Origin: Gemmatimonadota bacterium
GTDB lineage: Bacteria > Gemmatimonadota > Gemmatimonadetes > Gemmatimonadales > GWC2-71-9
Direction of reading: 5' to 3'
NCBI GenBank assembly: GCA_025358055.1
Contig: JANYKV010000089.1
Span: forward strand, 1 to 43,002
Length of the DNA: 43,002 nt
Below, piece by piece: positions 6,313-15,699 of the stretch. The position numbers and the translations under genes were made by a program. How positions within the stretch are numbered: position 1 is the first letter of the stretch; each line of letters begins with the position of its first letter. The notes under the pieces were generated by a model that saw nothing but the letters and a program-made list of their open reading frames with translations, did no database searches and was not told the origin of the DNA.

Positions 6313-9300
6313 ATGCCTGAGCTGGTTCGCGTCTTGTCGATCGACGATTCACGAGGGCGGACGGATCGCGCCCTACAGGGGCTCGAGAGCGCCGGGTACC
6401 TGGTCGCGTGTTCCATAGTGGACCGAGACGAAGAAATGCGATCTGTCCTCCGCCGGGAAGCCACAGACCTCATCCTCTGCCAATACGGGTTCCAGGGGCT
6501 CAGTGCGCAAGGCGCGTTGCAGATCATGAGAGACTGTGGCCCTGATATACCGTTTGTGATGTTGGCGAGCGTCGAGGAGCTCACGGACGCATCCCACTTG
6601 CTCCGCTCCGGGGCCTTCGACATCGTCTCGAGCGAGAACCTACATAGTTTGGGCGCTGTATATGAAGCCGCTAAGGGTCATTGCGATGCGATTCGCCTGC
6701 GCCGCCAGGAGGAGCGTCGGCTAAGGGAAACCGAAGGGCTCTATCGCACTGTCTTCGAAGCCCAAGAAGAGGGAATTCTGATCCTTGAGGCCAATGGTAA
6801 GTGCCTCGCCGCCAACCCAGCTGCTCAACGCATCCTCGGCCTCAACCTCGACGAACTCGATGATCAATCGATCTGCTCCGGACCGCGGCGCTGGATTCGG
6901 GAAGACGGCAGACCGCTCCCGTCGGGTGAATACCCGGGCATGATGGCAATCGAGACCGGGCAGGTGCAACCATGCGCAACATTCGGCGTGCATCGCCCCG
7001 ATGGCTCGTTGCGTTGGATTCTCCTCAACTCCGTCCCGCTGTTTCACGCGGCGAAGTCAGAGGCCTACGCCGCGCTCGTGTCATTTTCGGATATTACCGA
7101 TCGCAAGCACGCTGACGGTAGCCTTCAAAAGAACAATGACTACCTGGAGTACCTCTTCTCCTCTTTTCCTCAAGCGGTGGCCATTGTGGATGAGGCCGAC
7201 GTCGTGTTGGAGGTCAACCACGCGTTCGAGGACCTGTTCGGATATACCCAAGCGGAGGCTCGGAACTCCGCGCTGTCGACCTTGATCGTGCCCCCAAACT
7301 ATGACGCCGAGGCCCGTGCCCTCTCAACGGTGGTTCGACAGCAGGGGCGGGCGCATATGGAGACTCTGCGGCGATGCAAGAATGGGCGCGTGCTGCAGGT
7401 GTCGATTCTGGGAGCCAATGTGGTGCTGCGGAACGGTCAGCTTGGCCTGCTCGCCGTCTATCGTGACATCTCCGCCCGCAAGGCGGCTGAAGATCAGTTG
7501 GTGGTGCAGAGCCAGGAACTCCAGGTCGCCAAGCACTCACTGGAGCACAACGCGGCCGAGCTAGCCCGGTCCCTTGATGAACTCGGAGAGGCAAAGGCCA
7601 AGGCCGAGGCGGCGACGAAAGCCAAGAGCGAATTTCTCGCGACCATGAGCCATGAAATCCGCACGCCGATGAATGGCGTCATCGGAATGACCGGGCTGCT
7701 CTTGGATACGCCGCTCTCAGCCGAGCAACGGGAGTACGCGACGACGGTGAAATCGTCGGCCGAAGCCCTGATGGCGATCATCAACGACATACTCGATTTC
7801 TCGAAGATCGAGGCCGGTCGCCTCACGATCGAGCCCATCCCGTTTGATTTGCACGTTGCCGCGGAAGAGGTGATGGACTTGCTCTCCGCGCCTGCGGTCG
7901 CAAAGGGTCTCGATTTTCTGCTGCGGTACGGGCCGGGAGTGCCCCGGCGCTTGATCGGGGATCCCGGCCGCATCCGCCAGATTTTGATGAATTTTGCGAG
8001 CAATGCCCTCAAGTTCACGCACGAGGGCTTTGTCCTCGTGCAGGTCGACTGCGTGGAGCGGACCGGCACCGAGGCAGTGCTGCGTCTCACAGTTCAGGAT
8101 TCTGGGATCGGGATTCCAGACACAACCCAACGCAACTTATTCAGCATGTTTACCCAGGCGGACGCCTCCACAACCCGTAAGTATGGCGGCACAGGCCTTG
8201 GGCTCGCGATCTGCCGTCAGCTGGCACAGCTAATGGGTGGGGAAGTTGGGCTGCTGAGTGTCCCCGGTGAGGGCTCGACCTTTTGGTGTACGGTCCGTTT
8301 GCCGTTGGACCCCGCGCAGATCATGGAGCCATTGCCACGGGCGAGCCTCGAAGGAGTGCGAGTGCTCGTGGTCGACGACCACGAGGTGAACCGCCGGGTA
8401 CTCTCGGAGCTGCTCGGTGGCTGGAAAATGCGATCCGTGGCGGTGGCCAGCGCCCGAGAGGCCTTGCGGGTCCTTCGAGAATCGTCCGCCGACCCCTTCC
8501 GCCTCGCCTTGATTGATCGGCACTTGCCCCATATGAACGGGGAGGAGCTGGGGCGCCTCATTAAAGCCGACCCGGACCTGGGCCAGACGAACCTCCTATT
8601 GCTCACGTCGTCGGGGGCCCGCGGCGATGGCCAACTCTTTGAGAACGTCGGCTACTCCGCCTATCTGGTCAAGCCCGTCAAAGAGGCCACATTGCTCGAT
8701 GCGTTGGAGGCTGTATATGGTCTGGCTCGCGAGGGAAAACCGATTCGCTTAATCACCAGGCATTCTCTGGCCGAGGCCCGGTCCGAAGCGGCTCAGTTGG
8801 AGCTCGAGCAACTCGAAGAAACCGATATCGTCATCACGGCCGCCGCCGTTTCCACCCCAGCCGCGGTGCTAGCCGCCCCCGGACCGGTCCTCCGGACGGC
8901 CACCCCGAGTGGCCTCCGGGTCCTCCTGGCCGAGGACAACATTGTGAACCAGAAGGTTGCGGCTAAGATGCTCGCCAAAAGGGGCTGCCATGTGGACGTG
9001 GCTGCGAATGGGAAGGAGGCGGTCGACATGATTGCCAATCTGCCCTACGACATCGTTTTCATGGATTGCCAGATGCCCGAGATGGACGGGTTTGAAGCGA
9101 CTTCGGAAATCCGGCGCCGGGAAGGGAATGCGGAACACACTCCGATCGTGGCGATGACGGCCAATGCCATGGCCGGCGACCGGGAGCGGTGCCTCGATGC
9201 TGGGATGGACGACTATGTGCCCAAGCCGGTCCGAACCGAAGAGCTAGACCGGGTCCTTTCCCGGTGGGGGGGAAATCGACCCGCCCGAGTGCGGTCTTGA
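6313..9300 (+). CDS. Hybrid sensor histidine kinase with degenerate N-terminal receiver, two PAS domains and two C-terminal receivers
   Basis: A 995-residue cytosolic signalling protein with no membrane segment. Order of parts: receiver-like domain (5-120), PAS (about 138-265), PAS (about 272-390), coiled coil (392-438), HisKA with phospho-His H447 in SHEIRTPMNG, HATPase with N560/N564, DSGIGIP at 596-602 and GGTGLGLA at 625-632, receiver 1 (682-803, phospho-Asp D735), and receiver 2 (868-985, D918 in MDCQMPEMDG). The first receiver keeps its acidic pair (D11, D12) but has Q57 where the phosphorylated Asp is expected, so it is probably not phosphorylated. The input signal is unknown. No cognate regulator gene is adjacent. 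TTGAGG about ten bases upstream supports ATG 6313. Confidence 0.95.
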   Translation: MPELVRVLSIDDSRGRTDRALQGLESAGYLVACSIVDRDEEMRSVLRREATDLILCQYGFQGLSAQGALQIMRDCGPDIPFVMLASVEELTDASHLLRSGAFDIVSSENLHSLGAVYEAAKGHCDAIRLRRQEERRLRETEGLYRTVFEAQEEGILILEANGKCLAANPAAQRILGLNLDELDDQSICSGPRRWIREDGRPLPSGEYPGMMAIETGQVQPCATFGVHRPDGSLRWILLNSVPLFHAAKSEAYAALVSFSDITDRKHADGSLQKNNDYLEYLFSSFPQAVAIVDEADVVLEVNHAFEDLFGYTQAEARNSALSTLIVPPNYDAEARALSTVVRQQGRAHMETLRRCKNGRVLQVSILGANVVLRNGQLGLLAVYRDISARKAAEDQLVVQSQELQVAKHSLEHNAAELARSLDELGEAKAKAEAATKAKSEFLATMSHEIRTPMNGVIGMTGLLLDTPLSAEQREYATTVKSSAEALMAIINDILDFSKIEAGRLTIEPIPFDLHVAAEEVMDLLSAPAVAKGLDFLLRYGPGVPRRLIGDPGRIRQILMNFASNALKFTHEGFVLVQVDCVERTGTEAVLRLTVQDSGIGIPDTTQRNLFSMFTQADASTTRKYGGTGLGLAICRQLAQLMGGEVGLLSVPGEGSTFWCTVRLPLDPAQIMEPLPRASLEGVRVLVVDDHEVNRRVLSELLGGWKMRSVAVASAREALRVLRESSADPFRLALIDRHLPHMNGEELGRLIKADPDLGQTNLLLLTSSGARGDGQLFENVGYSAYLVKPVKEATLLDALEAVYGLAREGKPIRLITRHSLAEARSEAAQLELEQLEETDIVITAAAVSTPAAVLAAPGPVLRTATPSGLRVLLAEDNIVNQKVAAKMLAKRGCHVDVAANGKEAVDMIANLPYDIVFMDCQMPEMDGFEATSEIRRREGNAEHTPIVAMTANAMAGDRERCLDAGMDDYVPKPVRTEELDRVLSRWGGNRPARVRS

Positions 9301-9498
9301 CGCTAGTGCGCTCGGCCCTCATTGCACAAATCCAACAAGGGGGGTGACGACCTCGGCAGGGCAATACAACCGGTTGAATGTTGATCTACATCACATTTCC
9401 CTCCGCGTACCTGGTCAGAAAAAATCTGGAACCTTTCTTGCTGGATTCCGTTAGTGACTTGAGGGGTGGTGACGATACTTCGAGTCGAGGGGGCAACT

Positions 9499-9714
9499 AT
9501 GGGAGTAGCTTTCATGTTGGATCCGATGCTGCATCACCTGCATTTGGCTCAAGCCCACCAGACCGCGAAGTGGGTTGCCCAGCTCATGCGGCTGGACCCA
9601 GAACTGGCCATCCCGGCCGCGTTACCACTGCTTGCCGCTCGGCTTATGGAGGCGGGTGGGGGTGACGAGGAAGACGCGACCGAAGGCCTACTCGGGACCG
9701 AACTCGGAGCCTGA
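9499..9714 (+). CDS. Small protein of unknown function (71 aa)
   Basis: The gene is supported by a strong ribosome-binding site: GAGGGGG ends five bases before ATG 9499. The product begins with an amphipathic helical segment rich in His, Leu and Ala (MLHHLHLAQAHQTAKWVAQL), continues with a second Ala/Leu-rich helix (about 35-50) and ends in an acidic Gly/Glu-rich tail. There is no signal peptide, cysteine pair or recognised domain. It stands alone, 198 bases after the histidine kinase gene and 216 before the S9 peptidase gene. An in-frame start at 9466 exists but lacks this site. No function is proposed. Confidence 0.5.
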   Translation: MGVAFMLDPMLHHLHLAQAHQTAKWVAQLMRLDPELAIPAALPLLAARLMEAGGGDEEDATEGLLGTELGA

Positions 9715-9866
9715 ACGACGTTCTCTCTGCAATTTCTTGCGTAGGGAATTGCGGGTTCCCGGCTGACAGGTTGGCCACGATGTGTGTCAGAATGACCCTT
9801 TCCACTCGCTTTTTCCTCCCACAAGTCGCTCCCCCCTCGCCACACTCTTGAAATCAGGATAGTTTC

Positions 9867-9896
9867 GACCGCAATCGGTCCCGACGCTGGCGTCGG
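9867..9896 (+). promoter_or_regulatory. Two adjacent stem-loops in the leader of the S9 peptidase gene
   Basis: GACCG-CAAT-CGGTC (9867-9880) is followed at once by CCGACGC-TG-GCGTCGG (9881-9896). The pair lies 35 bases before the ATG at 9931. The stems also share GGTC/GACC ends that would allow alternative pairing. A regulatory role is only a suggestion. Confidence 0.35.
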
Positions 9897-9930
9897 TCCC
9901 TATTCTGGATCTCTCCCCTGGGCCCCTGAC

Positions 9931-12360
9931 ATGCGCATTTCTCAGCTAATCCTCGGAATTCTTGTCTTCGCCCCCAATGCTGGTTTTGCTCAGGGGCAGT
10001 ATCGGGATCCCCCGCCGGATATCAAACGGGTTCTCGACGCCCCTCTGACTCCGATCGTTCGGGTCAGTCCGGGCGGGCAATGGCTATTGCTCATCGAGCG
10101 TCCGTCGCTTCCTTCCATCTCTGAGGTGGCTGCCCCGGAACTCAGGTTGGCGGGTGTACGGATCAACCCGCGGAGCAACGGACTCTCGCGAGTTGCAATA
10201 GCGAATGGGCTCTCCCTCCGCAGCATGGATGGACGAACGGAACGGAGGATCAAAGTCCCGAGTGGCGCCCGGCTCGGTTACCCTGGCTGGTCTCCGGACG
10301 GGATGCATGTGTCCTGGGTGGCCGAGGACAGCCGGGGCTTGTCCCTATGGGTAGCGGACCTCGCCACCGGCGATGCCCGACGCCTCACTGACCCCGTGCT
10401 GAATGGGGCAGTCGGTGACCCCTGCTCCTGGGTTGGAGGTGGGAGGGCACTCCTATGCCGCTTTGTCGTTGCGAGTCGGGCAATTCCGCCTTCAGCCGTG
10501 GACGTGCCGACCGGGCCGATCACCCAGGAATCCGACAGCAGGGCCGCCCCAAACCGGACCTACCAGGACCTGCTTCATTCGCCCCTCGATGAAGCCCTGT
10601 TCGACTACTACTGGAACAGCCAGCTGTCCATCGTCCAGCTGGACGGAACCAACCGCCCAGTTGGGCCGGCGGGGAACTACACCTCAGCTCAGGTGTCCCC
10701 GGACGGGCAACATATTCTGGTCGGTTCCGTCCACCGGCCTTATTCCTATCTAGTCCCCTACGAGCGCTTTCCCAAACGTTTGGCGGTTTGGGACGTTGGC
10801 GGGAGAATGCTGAAGGAGATCGCCGACCATCCACTCCAAGAGGAAGTACCGCCGGACTTTGATGCGGTCCCCACCGGTCCCCGAATGTATGGATGGCGCC
10901 AGGATGCTCCCGCGACCGTGTTCTGGGTCGAGGCAATGGATGGCGGTGACCCCTCTCGCGCCGCCCCGAAGCGCGACCGCGTTCAGATGCTCCCGGCCCC
11001 ATTTTCCGGAGCGGCGGTCACGTTGGCGGAGCTCGAAACCCGGGTTACTGAAATTGCCTGGGGACGGGCGGACCTCGCCATACTGACCGAGGGGTGGTGG
11101 AAGACTCGCCGGAGTCGCACCTGGCTCCTCGATCCGGACGGGTCGGGTTCGAGACCGCGGTTGCTTTTCGACCGCTCCAGCGAAGATCGCTATGCCGATC
11201 CGGGCGAAGTGGTCTTGCACGAAACGAGCGCCGGCGCCGAACTCATCCTCACAAGTCGAGATGGTCGTCGAGCGTTCCTCACTGGGGCAGGTGCTTCCCC
11301 GGAAGGTGACCGGCCATTCGTTGATGAGCTCACTCTCGGAACCGGTGCGACGCGACGGATTTGGCGCTCGACCGGGCCATTTTTCGAGGCACCCGTCACG
11401 ATCGTCGACGCGGACCGGAGCCTGGTGCTTACCCGGCGAGAGTCAGTGAACGACGTACCGAATTACTATCTGCGCGACCTCATTCGGCAACGATCGGTTC
11501 GGCTCACTGACTTTCAGGACCCGGCTCCCGGGCTTTCAGGAGTGACCAAGCGAATCATTACTTACCCGCGAAACGACGGGGTTCAGCTCTCCGCGACACT
11601 CTACCTCCCACCGACCTACGACTCGACCAAGGGCCGCATTCCCGTCCTCCTTTGGGCGTACCCTCAAGAGTTCAAAACAGCTCAAGCGGCGGCGCAGGTA
11701 TCCGGGTCGCCCTTCCAGTTTCGGTTCGACCGATCGGGGTGGCTCTCGCATTTGTTTATGCTGCAAGAAGGGTATGCGGTGCTCGATGACCCCAAAATGC
11801 CGATCATCGGGGAGGGGAACCGACAGCCCAATGACACCTACATTCAGCAGCTGGTTGCAAGTGCGGAAGCCGCAGTCAACAAAGTCGTGGAGCTGGGAAT
11901 TGCCGATCGCGACCGCGTCGCGATTGGAGGGCACTCATATGGGGCGTTCATGACGGCCAACCTACTCGCGCACTCTCGGCTTTTCCGGGCCGGAATCGCC
12001 CGGAGCGGCGCATACAATAGGACCCTCACGCCGTTCGGTTTTCAGGCCGAGGAGCGCACATTTTGGCAGGCCCGCGACATCTACACCCAGATGTCGCCAT
12101 TCACCTACGCAGACCAGATCAAGGATCCAATCCTGCTGATTCACGGGATGGCGGATGACAACTCGGGGACATTTCCCATCCAATCGGAGCGATTGTATGC
12201 CGCGCTCAAGGGCACCGGTGCCAAGGCCCGGCTCGTCATGCTGCCGGCGGAGCGTCATGGCTACACCGCGCGCGAGTCGATCGGCCATGTCATGTGGGAG
12301 ATGGGGACGTGGTTGGACAAATACATCGGGAGTGCGGCGACCAAGACGATGACGCCGTAG
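9931..12360 (+). CDS. Secreted S9 family serine peptidase (prolyl oligopeptidase-like, glutamyl-endopeptidase-type)
   Basis: An 809-residue exported serine peptidase. A signal peptide (ending near AGFAQG) leads into a beta-propeller region (about 40-540) with WD/PD40-like strands such as GYPGWSPDGMHVSW and SAQVSPDGQHIL. The alpha/beta-hydrolase domain (about 560-800) carries S669 in GGHSYGAF, D742 in HGMADDN and H776 in ERHGY, which form the catalytic triad. The order and the GHSYGAFM box resemble the S9D group that includes glutamyl endopeptidases; cleavage preference is unproven. It probably trims peptides in the periplasm. It converges with the M14 peptidase gene, 84 bases from stop to stop. 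Confidence 0.88.
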   Translation: MRISQLILGILVFAPNAGFAQGQYRDPPPDIKRVLDAPLTPIVRVSPGGQWLLLIERPSLPSISEVAAPELRLAGVRINPRSNGLSRVAIANGLSLRSMDGRTERRIKVPSGARLGYPGWSPDGMHVSWVAEDSRGLSLWVADLATGDARRLTDPVLNGAVGDPCSWVGGGRALLCRFVVASRAIPPSAVDVPTGPITQESDSRAAPNRTYQDLLHSPLDEALFDYYWNSQLSIVQLDGTNRPVGPAGNYTSAQVSPDGQHILVGSVHRPYSYLVPYERFPKRLAVWDVGGRMLKEIADHPLQEEVPPDFDAVPTGPRMYGWRQDAPATVFWVEAMDGGDPSRAAPKRDRVQMLPAPFSGAAVTLAELETRVTEIAWGRADLAILTEGWWKTRRSRTWLLDPDGSGSRPRLLFDRSSEDRYADPGEVVLHETSAGAELILTSRDGRRAFLTGAGASPEGDRPFVDELTLGTGATRRIWRSTGPFFEAPVTIVDADRSLVLTRRESVNDVPNYYLRDLIRQRSVRLTDFQDPAPGLSGVTKRIITYPRNDGVQLSATLYLPPTYDSTKGRIPVLLWAYPQEFKTAQAAAQVSGSPFQFRFDRSGWLSHLFMLQEGYAVLDDPKMPIIGEGNRQPNDTYIQQLVASAEAAVNKVVELGIADRDRVAIGGHSYGAFMTANLLAHSRLFRAGIARSGAYNRTLTPFGFQAEERTFWQARDIYTQMSPFTYADQIKDPILLIHGMADDNSGTFPIQSERLYAALKGTGAKARLVMLPAERHGYTARESIGHVMWEMGTWLDKYIGSAATKTMTP

Positions 12361-12445
12361 GACGCTCGGACCTACGGACGAACGTAGTTGACAAAACGGC
12401 TCTGGATACTCGCCCCGCTTCGACCGTCCGTGCGTCGGTGCGTCC
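12360..12445. terminator. Imperfect inverted repeat between convergent peptidase genes
   Basis: The arm at 12360-12384 and the reverse complement of 12421-12445 agree at 19 of 25 positions (shared GGACGC and ACGGACG). A smaller stem CTACG-GACGAA-CGTAG lies at 12372-12387. The gap separates the ends of two convergent genes, so a bidirectional terminator is plausible. No T-tract is seen on either strand. Confidence 0.3.
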
Positions 12446-15171
12446 TACTCCCCCGCGAACAAAGCGTTGAACAACCACTTGAAGGTTCCGTGCGGCTGGG
12501 AACGGTACGTGATCTCCGGGCCAAAGAGATACAGCGTGCCGCGCCCGACCTTCGCCTCGGCTGCTACGACTCCACCTTCCAAGTAGGTCTGGCCCCACGC
12601 CCAGCCGCTTCGGAGCGGGCTTGCGGTTGGAAACCACGCTAGCGGACGAATCCCTTGTCTGCGCCCATCGGGGTTGAGCCGGAAGACGGGACTCTGATCG
12701 AACATGACGATGGCATTGGAGGACATCCCCGCTGACGTGGGCGCCGCACTGTCCACCGCCACTTCGAGGAGGGAGGCAGGAATGTAGAATTTCTCGCGCG
12801 GGAGTGGCTTCACGGTGCCGGAGGGGCTCCGCTCCACGAGGTGATTTTCGATCGGCAATTGCAAATGCTTGGCGAGGACCGTAGAGCTCCCAATGGTGAC
12901 GATACCGCCGCCCGCTTCGAGAAACCGCTTGAGCGCGGGCACCGTTTGTCCGACCGAGATCCTCCCCAGGTGACTTCGGTATTCCGCCGGGACATCCTCC
13001 GGCTTGGGCTCCCGTGCAAACGGGCTGGAGGCCTCCCCGTCTTTAGACGGAATCACGCCCGTGGCGAAAATCAGCACGTCATATTTGGACCGGAGGTCCG
13101 TCGCTTCCAGGTCGGCCGGGTACACTACCCGGAATGGGAACTCGAACTGTTCGAGGATAAAGCGGATCCAGCCTGCGGGGATCGATCCGCCGTAGACATC
13201 CACCAGCCCGATCCGGGGCGAGCGCACTGCGCGAGCCTCGCTGGTGGGGCCCGGCGCCGGCTCGATTGGAAGAGCCCGATCCTTCGCCAAGGTCAACAGG
13301 ATTTCGCGACTGCGGCCATCGGAGGGAAACCGGAATGCGCCGTCCGCGAGACGGTCGATCTTCACCTGGGCCGCGAGGGCCCGATTGACGGCAACGAAGG
13401 CATCGTTCGCAGACGGCCGGATCACATAGGCCGACCCGTCGGGAATCTTCACGTCGGATCGCGCGACAGCGTCCATCGGGCCGTTGACGCGCGCAAATGC
13501 ACCGTCAAACCCTTCAAGCACGCGGTCGAAGTTCACGCCCATTTGCAGCGCCAGCGTGTATCCGGCGTTATCGTAGGGCGGTTTAGGCGGGCCGCCTGGA
13601 TACGGGATGTCGTTGGGATAGTCCTGCGGCTCGAACATGTCGAGAACGTGGGCTCGGAATGCCTGAGCGGCCTTCACCACGTAGGAGCCCGCCGGATATT
13701 GTTTCCCGTTCGCAGAGAATGCGGCTGTGGCCCGGAGCACATCCACTCCGGATTTGAGAAGGGCGTTCACGAACCGGGTCGCGGTCATGAAATCCGGCTG
13801 GTCGCGGGTGATCACGTACCCCCGCGGATCACGATCGAGGGGTTCCTTCAACAGATCGTTGAACTTGGTCGCCACGATCCGTCCCGCGAACGCGGGGTCC
13901 TCTTCGTCCTCGGGTTGGCCGGAACCGGCCTTGGCGCGAAGCCGCTCAATACGCTTGGGTGCGATGGTCCAGCTGTCTCGGTTGCCGCGAGCAATGGCAT
14001 TGTGGCCCATCAGATAAATGTTGTAGAGAAAGTCTTCGCGGTATTTGGAAGCGAGATCGAGGATGGCCCGATTCGCCGTGATGGAGTAGTCGATCGATTG
14101 CCGGAAATGCCAAGGCTGCGGAGCGATGGGGTAGGGAAGGTCGCCGGTGGAAAGCTGGCGCTGCGGCACCAGCGGAATTTCCATAGGCGTCGGGCTTCCG
14201 ATGGTCTCGGTCAGGATGCCCACGATGTTGTGGAAGTACGCGGTGGTTCGGAGTCCTCCGTTCCACCAGGTCTGATAGCTCGCCCCGTTGCGCATGACTA
14301 CGCCCGGCTTGCCCTCCACCGCGAATCGCGTATGCATGGCAGCGCCCACCAAGGTGAGCGAGTTGATCAGCACCGGGTCAAACTGAAAATTGTGCGGGTC
14401 ACGAAACGGAGGCGCGAACATCACGGTACCAGCCGGGCCGGTCTGGTGGTGGTTGTACATGATCTGAGGGTACCACTCGCGGTACAGCACCCGGCTCATA
14501 TTCTCCGATTCGGGCATCGCGTTCAAATAAAAGTCGCGGTTGTTGTCGTGGCCGATGTACTTCTGATAGGGGCGCGGGATGTCGTAGAGGCCACGCTGGG
14601 CCGGGTCCGCCTTCCGCATGTACCATCCACTGACCAGCTCCATCCCGTCCGGGTTGGCGAAGACGCACAGCTGAATGACATCCTTGAGTAGCCGTTGGGT
14701 CTCCGGATCGTTTCGACTCAGCATCTGCCATACGTGCTCGATGAGCTGATGGGACCCGAGGACCTCGGTGGCATGAAGTCCGCCGTCGATCCATACCACC
14801 GCGCGCCCCTCATGGGCCAAACCGCGCGCCTGCGCTTCCGTCACTTCATCCGCTCGCGCCAATCGTCGTGCGATGTCCCGGTAGTGGTCCAGCCGGGCAA
14901 GGTTTGCCGGTGAGCTGATGATCGCCATCCATTGCGCGCGACCCTCGGCCGTCTTACCGATCTCCACCAACTTCATTCGGTCACTTTCCCCGGCCAGCTT
15001 TTTCCAGTATCCCTCGGTTTGGGTATAGGTGGCGAGGTGGTAGTCGTCACCAATGGAAAAGCCGAAGTATTCCTTTGGTGAAGTAACGTGGGACTGAGCG
15101 TACACTGGCTGGATGTCCCACGCGACCGGAAGCAGAGCCTGGAGAAAAAGCAACGAAGCGCAGAGTCGCAT
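12445..15171 (-). CDS. Secreted M14 family zinc carboxypeptidase, large form
   Basis: A 908-residue exported metallopeptidase. A signal peptide ends near VYAQS (residue 26). The carboxypeptidase domain lies at about 45-360. Zinc ligands are H133 and E136 in GLHATEV plus a His in NHHQTGP (241/242), and the catalytic Glu is likely E322 in LTETIG. The NPDG at 173-176 and NNRDFY at 210-215 are typical of M14 enzymes. The long C-terminal part (about 400-908) includes a glutamine-amidotransferase-like or flavodoxin-like stretch (GLVDVYGGSIPAGW, YDVLIFATG, GGIVTIGSST) of unknown role. It is the last gene of the long minus-strand block and follows the SCP2 gene by 30 bases. Its substrate is unknown. 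Confidence 0.87.
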   Translation of the reverse strand: MRLCASLLFLQALLPVAWDIQPVYAQSHVTSPKEYFGFSIGDDYHLATYTQTEGYWKKLAGESDRMKLVEIGKTAEGRAQWMAIISSPANLARLDHYRDIARRLARADEVTEAQARGLAHEGRAVVWIDGGLHATEVLGSHQLIEHVWQMLSRNDPETQRLLKDVIQLCVFANPDGMELVSGWYMRKADPAQRGLYDIPRPYQKYIGHDNNRDFYLNAMPESENMSRVLYREWYPQIMYNHHQTGPAGTVMFAPPFRDPHNFQFDPVLINSLTLVGAAMHTRFAVEGKPGVVMRNGASYQTWWNGGLRTTAYFHNIVGILTETIGSPTPMEIPLVPQRQLSTGDLPYPIAPQPWHFRQSIDYSITANRAILDLASKYREDFLYNIYLMGHNAIARGNRDSWTIAPKRIERLRAKAGSGQPEDEEDPAFAGRIVATKFNDLLKEPLDRDPRGYVITRDQPDFMTATRFVNALLKSGVDVLRATAAFSANGKQYPAGSYVVKAAQAFRAHVLDMFEPQDYPNDIPYPGGPPKPPYDNAGYTLALQMGVNFDRVLEGFDGAFARVNGPMDAVARSDVKIPDGSAYVIRPSANDAFVAVNRALAAQVKIDRLADGAFRFPSDGRSREILLTLAKDRALPIEPAPGPTSEARAVRSPRIGLVDVYGGSIPAGWIRFILEQFEFPFRVVYPADLEATDLRSKYDVLIFATGVIPSKDGEASSPFAREPKPEDVPAEYRSHLGRISVGQTVPALKRFLEAGGGIVTIGSSTVLAKHLQLPIENHLVERSPSGTVKPLPREKFYIPASLLEVAVDSAAPTSAGMSSNAIVMFDQSPVFRLNPDGRRQGIRPLAWFPTASPLRSGWAWGQTYLEGGVVAAEAKVGRGTLYLFGPEITYRSQPHGTFKWLFNALFAGE

Positions 15172-15201
15172 GCGGAGTGCCGGGTAGAAGAAAGGGTGGG
15201 G

Positions 15202-15627
15202 TCAGGCTTTGTTGGGGAAGCGGGTATCCACCAAGGTGGCACTGGAGAGCAGTTCCTTCGCCGCGCTGGCAAACGGAAGGAGGCTGGACAGCTCGCCTTT
15301 GGTGAGTTTGAGCTTGCCGGTGAGGAAGGCCATCATCGGCGCACCAGCTCCTCGAAGGACACCTTCCCAGACGCCGGCGTCGGCCCGAATGACGTACTTG
15401 GCATTGGCCAGGTCGGCCGGAGCCGCGATTCGGGCTGCCCGACACGCACCATGCCAAAGATCGAGAAAGACCGCACGCTCGCCCAGGGACGGGAACTTCG
15501 AGTCCGGAGCCATCACGAGAACGACGTCGCCTTCCCAAGCGGAGGCCGCCGATTGGTACGCAGCATTGGTATTGACCTGGTGGGCCCACGCCTGGGCCCA
15601 TTCGGCGGTGAACGGTTCGAAAGACAC
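15202..15627 (-). CDS. SCP2 sterol-binding domain protein
   Basis: A 141-residue soluble protein of the SCP2/sterol-carrier fold, which makes a hydrophobic tunnel for a lipid or acyl group. Visible features are an N-terminal helix typical of the family (SFEPFTAEWAQAWAHQVN), a beta-sheet (GDVVLVMAP, RAVFLDLWHG, AKYVIRADAG) and a C-terminal helical segment with MAFLTGKLKLTKGEL, matching the family's conserved G-K-G-like region. There is no signal peptide. GTG 15627 is chosen because it places the start where family members begin. A GTG at 15693 would add 22 unlikely Pro/Arg-rich residues. Neither has a good ribosome-binding site. It sits inside the envelope block, which hints at a lipid-related job, but no ligand is known. 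Confidence 0.75.
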   Translation of the reverse strand: MSFEPFTAEWAQAWAHQVNTNAAYQSAASAWEGDVVLVMAPDSKFPSLGERAVFLDLWHGACRAARIAAPADLANAKYVIRADAGVWEGVLRGAGAPMMAFLTGKLKLTKGELSSLLPFASAAKELLSSATLVDTRFPNKA

Positions 15628-15699
15628 GGTCAGGCTCGGCGGTCGAGGTGAGGGTGAGCGATTGGGTTCTTGACACCGGCGAACAAGATACACGCTGGC

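Noticed and set aside
12841..14691. A 616-residue plus-strand open frame inside the M14 gene
   Set aside because: It lies wholly opposite a gene with intact zinc-ligand motifs; its own residues are low-complexity, His/Arg/Gly/Val-rich and lack domains.
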